Assembly (NCBI GenBank): GCA_000827205.1
Contig: KN832561.1
Span: 626,042 to 690,041 of the forward strand
DNA from: Plicaturopsis crispa FD-325 SS-3
Taxonomy: Eukaryota > Basidiomycota > Agaricomycetes > Amylocorticiales > Amylocorticiaceae
Reading direction: 5' to 3'
DNA length: 64,000 nt
This document shows positions 22,055 to 31,062 of this stretch, in pieces. The position numbers and the translations under genes were made by a program. The notes beneath the pieces were generated by a model. That model searched no databases. It was given only the letters and a program-made list of their open reading frames with translations, and was not told the origin of the DNA. Within the stretch, counting starts at the first letter, position 1; the number at the start of each line of letters is the position of its first letter.

Positions 22055-25000
22055 TCAATTTTCTGCCTTGATTATATCGGAGGCCTTCGATTCGTGTCAG
22101 AACAGTCACGGACTGGGATATAGAGGGACATTCACCTTCTCTGCGATGGCATAAATAGTTGACTGTGTATGAGCAGCGAAAAGCTGAGGAATGACGCTAA
22201 GGTAAGGATATATACGTGAGACATTACACCATATACACCATATGGGATGCACAGAGCCATGCTTACCTTCCGTCGACTACTCGTAAATTGGACGTTCCGT
22301 AAACACGTAGGCTTTGATCAACGACACCACCCATATCCTTGGGAGCAAGTGGTGCAGTGCCTAATGGATTGAGTATCAGTTTCTGTCCTGCTCAAAAGTT
22401 GCCGGGGGGCAGGCTGCGCTTGACCGGCCGTATAAGTGTATACGGTTTTACTAATAAACGCGTTCACGACCTACCACCAAAGCTTGTATACGGCCGGCCG
22501 TATAGTTTTCATGAACCATTGCAGACAACCACAATAGAATAGTTTTCATCCACCATCCGTCCCAAAATGGTTTCTACAAACCATTTTTAAACTTGAAACC
22601 GGCAAAATTGACTTTTTTATTACCATTCTGGGGAGTTGAACCCAAGCGCCCAGAAATGAAATGGTTCACAGAAACCATACAAAGTTGCTTGTTGACCGTT
22701 TAACCATTAGACTATCAGGTCTATTCTTCATAATAGATTCTGTTGACCATATTGCAGCCAAAGAAATGGTTTACATGACGCAAATTAACCAGGAATGGTC
22801 GTGGTAAACCAAAATGACAATTTGGTTTGTAAATACTAAATTTTTGACACATTATATATATACTGTACCAAAGCAGTAGTATGGTCGTTTGGCACAGTGG
22901 TCCAGCGCGCCCGTTTCTTACAGTTGTCGCGCGTTCGATCCGCGGAGGGGTGTACCTTTTTATTGTGCGGCACAACCATTTTGATTTTGGTTTAGGCGCA
23001 CTGTTCTCGAGATGGTTCACGGATACCGAACGCAATACGGTTTCTCTACACCGTTATGACCGACATCAGCTATGGTACTAGAAAACCATTCACATTTTTT
23101 TGGTGCCAGACAACTATATTCTGAAATCGATATGATTCCTGGAGACCATTCATGCCTCTCACCCTCAATTTGGTTTGCACAAACCGTATTCATGTTACTT
23201 CTGTGTCGTAAATGGTACCTCAAAACTATACGACCGGCCGTGAACGATTTTCAGTGTTAGGTCGTGAACGGCTTTATTAGAAAAACCGTATACAGTTACA
23301 CGGCCCGCGGTGCGCAACCTATCCGAGTTGCCGATGTGCTCTTACCGACAGGGTGGTAGACGCTCTTTGTGTGCGCGGATCATGGTCAGTGCGTGTACTA
23401 TCTCACAAATATGGCGTAGAAACATACTGTAGTGAACTGTTTTAGCCATCTACAGGGTGGTGTGACCGTTAGTTTCCTAAGAAAGCGCTTCGGAGCCAGA
23501 CTCACTTCAAGTAATCCTCGTCTGTCGTGACACTTGCCGGCGGGCTGTTTGGGCGATCAATCATGGAAGCCAGTGGTTCTGTCTGCGCAACCTTGCGCGC
23601 GTGCTTCAGACCCAGCTTCAGGATTTCGCTGTCTATACGCAACGTCAGTGCATGCGCAATAGCGTCGAGCACGAGCCTACACATACCGAACGAGAAGTCG
23701 AAATAGCGCGGATCGATGGTGGGCGACGCGAATGGGTCTGCGGTGTTGATATGCTGCGAAGGAAAGCTATGAGAGGCCGCCAACACGTGTAGATAGATCG
23801 AGGCAAGGTTGCTCACCACAGATCCACGGCTGAATGGCCGAGCGCCAATGCTCACTATTGTAATATAGCTCCTCCCGGCCAATATAGGCACATTAGTTCC
23901 GGATTTGCCACCAGCTGCATGGATAAGTAGTTAGTCCAGTAGCGAGACGAAAAAGAGGCAGCTACAGACTAGGTGCCATTGCTGTTTCCAGCTGCCCGAT
24001 GCTCCCGTCCACCAGCATCTGCCTCTGGATCGTGTACTGTGCCTTCTGTAGCCCCGTCACGTTCGCCTTTGCAATCTCCTGGTCGAGTGTGCTCAGGATC
24101 GAGGAGACCTCCGACGCGTTTGCAATCTGCTGCAGCGGCTGGACGGCAATGACCGCGTTGGTAGAGGCGTAAACTCCCTCGTGAGTGGTAGCACTGAATT
24201 ACGAGGAAAAATGATTTAGACCAACATCGAGAGGATAAAACAGATGGCAAGCTTACTATTGTTTGACACTGGATGCGTTGTACGAGGCGTTATTCCGAAT
24301 GATATCTATAGCCTACTAAATAAGGTTCGGTCTCTGAAGATTCCGGCACTCACCCCAAGTCAGTGGCGCGGGCTCTTTCAGCAGGAAATCTGAGCCCATG
24401 AGCATATGGTCCTATTTCGGAAGCGCTGCATCAGCGAAGAAGTCAGAGTAGACCCGACTTGAACTGAACTTACTTGGAGATTAGTGCCGACGGCCGGTAG
24501 ATCTATCACTGTCGAGATATTATAGCGCTGAAGGATGGACGAGTCACCGATACCCGAGAGCTCAAGAAGTTGCGGCGTCTTGATCGCGCCTAGACGCGCA
24601 GAAAAGCATATGAGCCCGCATATTGGATATGTCAGTATGCGAGAGACGTACCAGCGGATAATATGACCTCCTTGGTCGCGTTCACTGCGTAAGTCGTACC
24701 CCCTGCTGACATCTGCACACCGGTAGCGACAACAGAGCCATTCCGCTTAGATGTGAAAACTTTTGTTGCCTAACATTCGCATCCGACTGCTGGTAAGAAT
24801 AGGCAAAGCATAGGCGTTGCGATTTTGCGTACCTGAGCACCTGTCAATACCAAGAGGTTCTGCCGGTGTTGATTCGGCGCGAAGAACGCAGATGCAGAAT
24901 ACGACCGCTGGTTGATAGCCGGGTCCACGGAGCGTGCGGACTGAAATATACCAGTCCCGTTACCAGAGTCCTGGCCGAAAGAGGTGCCTGTGTTAGCACA

Positions 25001-26105
25001 ATACCATACCGGAAAGGGAAAACATCTTACGGGATCATCGTTCACAAAAGAGCCCGCATTCACGAAGCTCTGCGCGTAAGGGTACAGCAGGTCCGTAGTG
25101 AAAGTCGCCTTGGTGTTGAAGCCGATCTTGAGCGGTCCTGATTTACCCTGAAATGCAGGATCATTTCCGGGTGGTCCAGATGCCCTGGCCTTGAAGTGCG
25201 CGGAGCGTTTGGTAGTGCCTTCTGGGAAAATACCGCTCTCGCCTGGAGTGACGTCCTCGGACTTTTTGAAGTAGGGGAGGAGGCTGTTCCAGGTCCAGTT
25301 GGAGTTCCCAAGCGTAGCCCATGCGTCATATTCCGCCGAGGATGCACGCCCGTATGTCATGAAGTTTAAGCCGCTGGATCCACCAAGCATTTTACCACTG
25401 GTAGAACACATATTCGTCATCCGGAATATACATAGGCAATGCGAGGGGTATATACGCACATGGACGTTCCGATACCTCTGTTGTCGACGTTTGGCTGAGG
25501 GACTGTCTACAGAATTATGATTAACACGCAAGTTCTGCGAGCATCCTATATCCACAGGATGGAGGACGTACTGTGAGACTCCAGTCAAATTTGGTTTGGT
25601 TCACGGCGGCACCATTTAGGACTGAAGAAAAGTGAGTTGATAACTGTTTCCCAAAGACCAAGAGTGCAGATTAAGGGTCACTTACAAGGCGTATTGACGA
25701 AGGGCTCGTCTGTATAATACGGGCCGGCTTCGATAACGCCTACATTCCAAGCAGGATTCTCGGAGAGCCTGTAAAGGCGAGTCCGTCAGAAACGATATCC
25801 GGCCTCGCGTATATGTCCGGTATACCTTGCAGCTACAACTAAGCCGGCGTTCCCGCCACCTATAACAACCACACGAGAAAGTCATTGATTCCTTATCAGC
25901 CCCGCAAAATATGAAGACACTTACCGACAACTAAATAATGATATGATTGCGACGAGAAGCTCTTCGGATCCGTTGTAAGGCCTGAAGCCCAACATGACCA
26001 TGAGGAAGGTGAACACGAACAACGTGGTGATGTGGAAGACATACCATGAGTACGGGCACCATACGCGAACCCGGATAACGTGAGGATTGTCCACGTCAAA
26101 AGCAT
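22055..26105 (-). CDS. Secreted GMC oxidoreductase (aryl-alcohol-oxidase-like, AA3), with an intron-borne transposable element
   Basis: FAD-dependent glucose-methanol-choline oxidoreductase, probably secreted. The ATG at 26103-26105 starts a signal peptide (MLLTWTILTLSGFAYG). A GTATGT...CTTCAG intron joins THG to LTTDPKSFSSQSYHYLVVG, and the next intron joins VVG to GGNAGLVVAAR, the FAD loop. GKMLGGSSGLNFMTYGRASS is the GMC signature 1. The middle exons carry ASVDP- and DPFASPTIDPRYFDFSF-like segments. Near the 3' end two micro-exons (23428-23449 and 23346-23364) encode the link from EDYLKWLKQFTT to SVYHPVG, with the catalytic histidine codon at 23353-23355. The following exons are 22267-22360 (GTAPLAPKDMGGVVD...NLRVVDG), 22136-22196 (SVIPQLFAAHTQSTIYAIAE, second active-site His) and 22055-22084, ending IIKAEN. 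The intron 22361-23345 contains a 921-bp insertion, but donor and acceptor are intact. All catalytic residues remain. The exact substrate is unknown. Confidence 0.9.
22632..22714 (-). other. tRNA-like Pol III promoter boxes, minus strand, inside the element
   Basis: On the minus strand an A-box-like TAGTCTAATGG (22704-22714) is followed after about 61 bases by a B-box GGTTCAACTCC (22632-22642) with partly paired T-arm flanks. The D, anticodon and acceptor stems do not pair well, and an AAACCAT/ATGGTTT palindrome interrupts the middle. This is a degenerate tRNA-related sequence, not a callable tRNA gene. Confidence 0.35.
22881..22961 (+). other. tRNA-like Pol III promoter boxes with T-run, plus strand, inside the element
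   Basis: TGGCACAGTGG (22890-22900) fits an A-box. GCGTTCGATCC near 22931-22941 fits a B-box, with four of five T-arm pairs around TTCGATC. A T-run follows at 22957-22961, which could end Pol III transcription. The anticodon stem does not form. It looks like a tRNA-derived SINE-type head or a decayed tRNA, divergent from the minus-strand unit at 22632-22714. Confidence 0.35.
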
Positions 26106-27108
26106 TCTCGAGGACGTACGAAGGAGAGGAGGTGAATGGATGTAGCCCTCCGTCCTCATCCAGGGTATTTATCCTCCTGGCACTGTCTTTGTCTGTCGAC
26201 ATTGTCGTGGCGGTGGCGGTGGCAGGTAGTCGGCGGCGGCAGGTTGCCCGAATCGACGATACCTGCTTACCCCCGTTCCCTCGATGTCAGGTAGTGTAGG
26301 ACAGCCTCGTCCCACTGCTCCCCCGCATCAAGAAAGCACAGTAGGGACTGCGTATCCAGTGTGCATTGAATTCCTCGAAATCGCCGTGCCTTGGCTGTAC
26401 GACAGTTGCAATCATCCCCTTGTCAGAATGAAACCGATGCATTCATTAGTAGTGGATACGGACGCCACGAGAGTCGTGGTACTGAACGGGTTCGCTCACC
26501 GTGCTTATGTAGGAGGCCAACGGAATACGGGTTTTCGGGGCACCGCCCGTGGCGGCCGGGCATATCCTACATTTTCAAAGTAGGTGGAGCGTCCTACGTT
26601 ATAAACCGTAGACGTTAGAGTCATAGCATTTGCCTCCCTCATTTCGCCATGTAAAACATCGGTCTCGTTGCGCCAAGGAGCAACGGAAATTAACCGTTTT
26701 ACTTGAAGGCGCGGCACTGTAGAAGGCTGTTGGAGGCGTAACGAAGCCGAAGATGAGATGGCGAGCGGCCGCGATTCAGTAAAACGCCGAAGTCGGGGCG
26801 AAGAGATCGAGATCGTAAGTCGACAGTACGCCGCAAACCGACTTCGAAAGTCGTCTCCCAAGTACCTGTCTCGGACGACCTAAATATCTGAGACGGTTCC
26901 CAACGCAGCGCTTCAGGTGTACCGACCTGATGCTGCGGTCTGGAAGAAATCAGAACATGATGAGTACAGACGTCCACAGGTGTCACATAAAATCCAGAAA
27001 AGACGATACAATTGCACGATCGCAAGTCCAAAGCACAAGTCCATATAAAAAATGTAGATCCTACGATATATTCCAGTCGCCTGAAGCCGTCGGCAGCTCC
27101 TCCCTCGA
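26106..27108. other. Intergenic region upstream of the GMC gene
   Basis: About 1 kb. A TATA-like GGATAAATAC on the minus strand lies at about 26163-26172, some 60 bases upstream of the GMC start codon, and a GGCGGT-rich stretch follows at 26208-26240. Open frames around 26505-26861 show no family motif. The right part should be 3' untranslated sequence of the LEA-2 gene. Confidence 0.4.
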
Positions 27109-28408
27109 TCAAGATCCACTGAGCAGGCCCGCAAGCGATGATCCCAGGAATCCCTAAGCAGAGAGATCAGTCCGGTCAGGGCGACAGATGCATTGAGTAT
27201 ACTCACCGCGATATCTGATTCTTTCAGGGGACATGCGAACGACATGCTGTTACTGACCACCGGCGATACCGTTATAAATAGTATCCTGAGGCCGAGCTGA
27301 TTGAATGAAGGCGTTATTGAATGTGTGCGAAATGAAAAGGAGGCTGGACGCACAGTGATCTTATAGTTCACGCTGATATCACTTTTTGTTCCGCCAATGA
27401 ATCCACATTTGGTGGCCAGGTCCAGCAGGATCTTGTTACTGGGGTCATTGGCCGTCTTGTAGTCGATGGTGAAGGGGAACGTGAAGTTAGTCTGTTCGTG
27501 GGACTTGAAGTTGATGTTCTGTTCAGTCCCGCCGCCGATAGCGGTGTTGTTTATCGGGTAGAATATCTGGAATGATAATGAAAGACACGAAGTGAGAATA
27601 CATCGGAAACAGGCACAGCACAAGTCGTACCTCCGCCTTGATCTGCTTGAAGTCGACAGCAAAGTAATTCGGGTTGTTGACGGTGATGTTGACGCCCATG
27701 TTGATGCTCACGCCATCACTCTGCACTTGAATCTACAAGAGTATCAGTAGCCCGTATCATCGACTGAAACGTATGGACTAACGGTGCTACCACTCGAATT
27801 CTGCTCGACACCTCCGACGGTGATATTTGGAGGCCGGATCCACTATTGTGGAGGCATAAGCATCCGGCGGGATGAATAAGGGACAAGTGTATAAGACTCA
27901 CTAATGCGAGAGCGAGGACTATACTGATGAGCAGAAATAGGGTGACCAACACAATACAACCGCAGAATCTGCCGATACACCGTGGGCGGCTCCCCTGCAC
28001 AGGAATTCAGCTATATAGACGCATGAGCGACGATGACGGATCCAGGGCCGACGCACCTTTGCCCATTGCCCACCCTGGTGCTCGTATCTCCAGGCCCTCA
28101 TACTTTTGGGAGTCCTGTTCGCAGCATCACAATAAGCTATGCATGCCTATTGTAATACCGCTGAGCACAACGCACCTCGGCCTCGCCTGAGGGGCTTCAA
28201 ATTCCTCGTGCCGGAACCCCTCGTCCTTAGGTCGGTCACCCGCATGAGGCGCAGCGAGCGGCGGGTCGTCCCTGTACCCCCCTGCATACGGGTCGTATCC
28301 TCCTTGGTCGTAGGTCGGGTGAGCCTGCGCTCCATAGTACGGGTCGTAGTCCGGCGCATCGCCGTATGTAGGATTCTGACGACCAGCGTAAGGTTCTCGG
28401 TAGGCCAT
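27109..28408 (-). CDS. LEA-2 (WHy/NDR1-like) single-pass membrane protein
   Basis: Fungal membrane protein with a late-embryogenesis-abundant type 2 domain. The ATG at 28406-28408 starts a Tyr/Gly/Pro-rich cytosolic region (YDPYYGAQAHPTYDQGGYDP). An acidic/basic linker, then a basic patch and one strong membrane segment follow (CIGRFCGCIVLVTLFLLISI). The outer domain follows as spliced exons: PPNITVGGVEQ, MGVNITVNNPNYFAVDFKQI, KAEIFYPINNTAIGGGTEQN, then NFTFPFTIDYKTANDPSNKI. The last exons add SMSFACPLKESDIA joined to GFLGSSLAGLLSGS and a stop at 27109-27111. The NVTVxNPN-type strand is typical of LEA_2. The role in fungi is unclear; plant relatives act in stress and defence. About five introns. 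Intact. Confidence 0.8.
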
Positions 28409-28812
28409 TATGTGGGAGATAGGAATGTAGGATGTAGACCAGTACAGCAAAGGAAAAGAAAAGAACAAGCTTGGACAAGAGAAAAATGAAATACTACGGG
28501 CACACCGCAGTGCCCGAGTTAGCGCCACAAGGCCAAGGCGATGACGCTGTGCTGCGCTTACGGAGGTCGCCGCGGCCGGCGACTGAAACTCACACATACT
28601 TAAATCCAGCTAAAATTCCTTTGCATCGAAAGCAGATGAAGTCAAGCAGAAAGTACACTATCACGACGATACAAAAGTTGTCCGAGTCCACACCTCCACC
28701 AGAAAGAAACCGCGGGATAAATATTGATAAAAAGCAAGAGCAAAGACGACAGCAAAGACGACAGCAGAGAAGTCGACCGATAGGCAGAGAGAGCAGCGAC
28801 GACAGTAGCAGG
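28409..28812. other. Intergenic region between the RING-protein stop and the LEA-2 start
   Basis: 404 bases. Both flanking genes are on the minus strand, so this should hold the 3' end of the RING gene and the promoter of the LEA-2 gene. It contains an imperfect GACGACAGCAAA repeat near 28746-28770. No gene is seen. Confidence 0.45.
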
Positions 28813-30463
28813 TTATCGAAGGGTTCCTTGGGCGCCTGGTACGAAAGGCATACGCTGACCTCCAGGGGCAGCAGCGCGAGACGGGGCTCTTGATCCAGAA
28901 GACGGTCCGAGTGCCGGCATGAAGCGCTGCTGATTCGTCGACGGAGTAGGAGGCACAAAGCGCTGAGCGGTACCAGGAGGCTTGAAGCGATTCGATCCAG
29001 CAGGCTGGAGCCGGCGATTGGACTGAGGTGTCGCCTGCACAGAGTTGGATTGCAGAAGACGCGGCTGTCCTTGCGCTTGCATCGGCGGCGGCATTGACGG
29101 CGGTGCCATTGACCTGCGATCGCGATTAGGAGGGGGTCCGGGGCGCGGGGTAGAGTACGGCCCGCCTCCCTGAGTCTGTCGTCCCGGTACGAGGTTGGTA
29201 TTAGCTTGCTGTGTCGGTGGGAGCATCGTTCTGCGATGCTGTTCTGGCGCTCCCCGAGCGTGGGCCTGGCGAAGCGGGGCGGCCTGTGCGTGCGACAAGA
29301 CTTGCGCCTGGAATTGCTGAGTCTGCGGCGGTGCGTATGCGTACTGCCTGTAAAGAGGTTGGCAAACATACGGGTATCAGACCCGCCACTGAGAAGAAAG
29401 GTATTTACTCGATAAATCGTCCTGTGCCAGGCCTCTCTATTTGGTGTTGGTAGCTATCGCTGCTATTGCCGCCGCTTGCACCCGCGGACGCACGGTTGTC
29501 CTCCTGATGGGCCGAAAGACTTGGGGCTTGCTGACCAGCGGGTAAAGTAAGTCTGCTTGGTCCGACGGGGATGCCATTCGAGTGGGGGCTGGAGCTGGTT
29601 CCACCATGAGATCTGCGCAGCCTGCTTTATAAATGTGGTTAATCAAGTGTCCACAACTCGACCTCACCTGCGCGAAGCCGTCATGGGGCGCTTCCCGTTA
29701 GAATTAAAGCTGTCCGACGGCTGGGCGCCTTCTTGATGTCGTGGGCCGTATCCGGCATATTGTCGGAGTTGATTGTTTTCCGCTCTGAGTTCGTCTACCT
29801 CCCTATCCAGATGTTTTCAGCTGTTAGAATGGTGGGGCCCGGTACGAAAACGAAGTTGATAGTACGGGAGAACACCTTTTGAGCGCCTTAGCATTGGGGA
29901 GTTCGGCTTTGAAGCGTTCTAGCAAGGCTCGGTGCTGAGCATACTTTGCCTTGTAGTACCGTATCTGCGAGGCCATGGTCTCTTGCTGAAACTAAAGCGA
30001 AAGAAATACGCGTAACATTGTAAGTTGTAGAAATGTCGTGCTAAGAACGTGTGCACACCTTCGCAGCATTCGCGACCGCGTCGAAGCCATGAGGCACAGA
30101 CCGGAACCAATCTGACATGGGAGCTTCGAGCTATCCATATATACTCTCAGTGGCGAGAGGTTCCGCAAGGAGATAGTACGCACATCACGTTGGAGCGGGA
30201 CAAGTTGTATTCCTCTCTCCCCACATTGGGCACAACTCTGATCGGCGTCTAGATAAGTTGAAACATGAGGGTTCGTTTGACCATGTAGGATGAATGAGAG
30301 ACGAACTGAGATGGTTGTTGCAAATAACATGGCCGCATTCCGTCAGCCAGAATGGAATCTGAGGGGGGTGCCCAGGCTCGGAGGCGAACGACAAATGGCA
30401 TCGGTTGCAGCAGACAAACTCCCAGAAATCGAAAGCTTGAGGCGAGGAAGATATTTGCGACAT
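28813..30463 (-). CDS. RING-finger coiled-coil protein resembling ZIP3/HEI10/RNF212
   Basis: Likely SUMO or ubiquitin E3-type protein. The ATG at 30461-30463 begins MSQISSSPQAFDFWEFVCCN. The RING-like cysteines follow: CCNRC, then PFWLTECGHVICNNHL, and after an intron DQSCAQCGERGIQLVPLQRD. Next is a helical, probably coiled-coil, region: DWFRSVPHGFDAVANAAKF, QQETMASQIRYYKAKYAQHR, ALLERFKAELP, then YEVDELRAENNQLRQYAGYG. The C-terminal half is disordered and Pro/Gln/Ser/Arg-rich and ends PFVPGAQGTLR at 28813. A short divergent RING, a coiled coil and a disordered tail are the layout of meiotic crossover E3 ligases (Zip3, HEI10). The assignment rests on layout and the RING spacing, so another RING family is possible. 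Several introns. Intact. Confidence 0.65.
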
Positions 30464-31062
30464 TTATCTGCTGCAGTAGCTGCTGCTCAGGCAAACCGAT
30501 ACCCTTTGCGTCGATGATGGAAGTAGAGGAAAGAAAGACGACTGGCAAGACTGGCCAGGAAACTTGGGAGTTCGACGCGCCGAATGCGGCCGTTTTATTC
30601 CCACGTGATCGCGTTTCATAGACGTGTTTGTGGCGGCGCTTGTCTCTTGTCTTTCCTCGCCACAAATCTTGTCTACAATTTTGTTGTACTTTTGTCCCGT
30701 TGGATGGTCGCGACAGTGAAAATACCCACCCGCACATCGCGATAAAAGCACAAGGATGCGCAATCGGAGTCGAGGATCATCTCATTCAGACGGGCGCTAA
30801 AGTGATAACATACGGGCCGCGGATACTGCCCCGGTCACAAATTGACATGATTACAGGGTGTATGCCTCGAGGTGTTTTGATGCGTGTCAAAATAGGAACA
30901 AGGTCGAGCTGTAGGGTGGCGATGGCAGGCGATGCCCAAAAGATATAGTGGGACCTACTAGTACATAGCCGACGGGCGTCTGTTGGATTCAGAAGAAGAG
31001 CCCTGTCACCGGCCTTGCGACGTCCTTGTTTCTGCCCACATCGCTCCTTGCGACCTGCAGCC
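30464..31062. other. Divergent promoter region of the RING and JmjC genes
   Basis: 599 bases between divergent start codons. Open frames on both strands lack family motifs. Upstream non-coding exons of the JmjC gene could lie here, but cannot be proven. Confidence 0.45.

Larger units (their letters stand above)
22405..23325. mobile_element. 921-bp non-autonomous DNA element with long inverted ends, inserted in a GMC intron
   Basis: The two ends are inverted copies of about 100 bases. The left runs from GGGGGCAGGCTGCGC through CGGCCGTATAAGTGTATACGG, TTCACGACCTA and CGGCCGTATAGTTTT. The right, reverse complemented, runs from CGGATAGGTTGCGC through GGGCCGTGTAACTGTATACGG, TTCACGACCTA and CGGTCGTATAGTTTT. 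Identity is good but not perfect, so this is not a very recent copy. AGTTGCCG occurs at 22397-22404 and at 23326-23333, just outside, as an 8-bp target duplication. The interior carries many AAATGGTTT/AAACCATTT words and two tRNA-like promoter pairs, but no transposase. An 8-bp duplication suits hAT and some other superfamilies; the tips do not start with a classical hAT CAGGG, so I leave the superfamily open. Confidence 0.85.

Noticed and set aside
22881-22961. Functional tRNA gene
   Set aside because: A and B boxes and a T-arm are present but the anticodon and acceptor stems do not form; reported only as tRNA-like.
23502-23504. Apparent stop codon ending the GMC gene before its catalytic histidine
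   Set aside because: The TGA lies inside a GTGAGT donor. Splicing into the 22-base and 19-base micro-exons restores the conserved motif and a full C-terminus.
25981-26105. Apparent frameshift at the N-terminus of the GMC protein
   Set aside because: A canonical GTATGT...CTTCAG intron explains it and yields a proper signal peptide.
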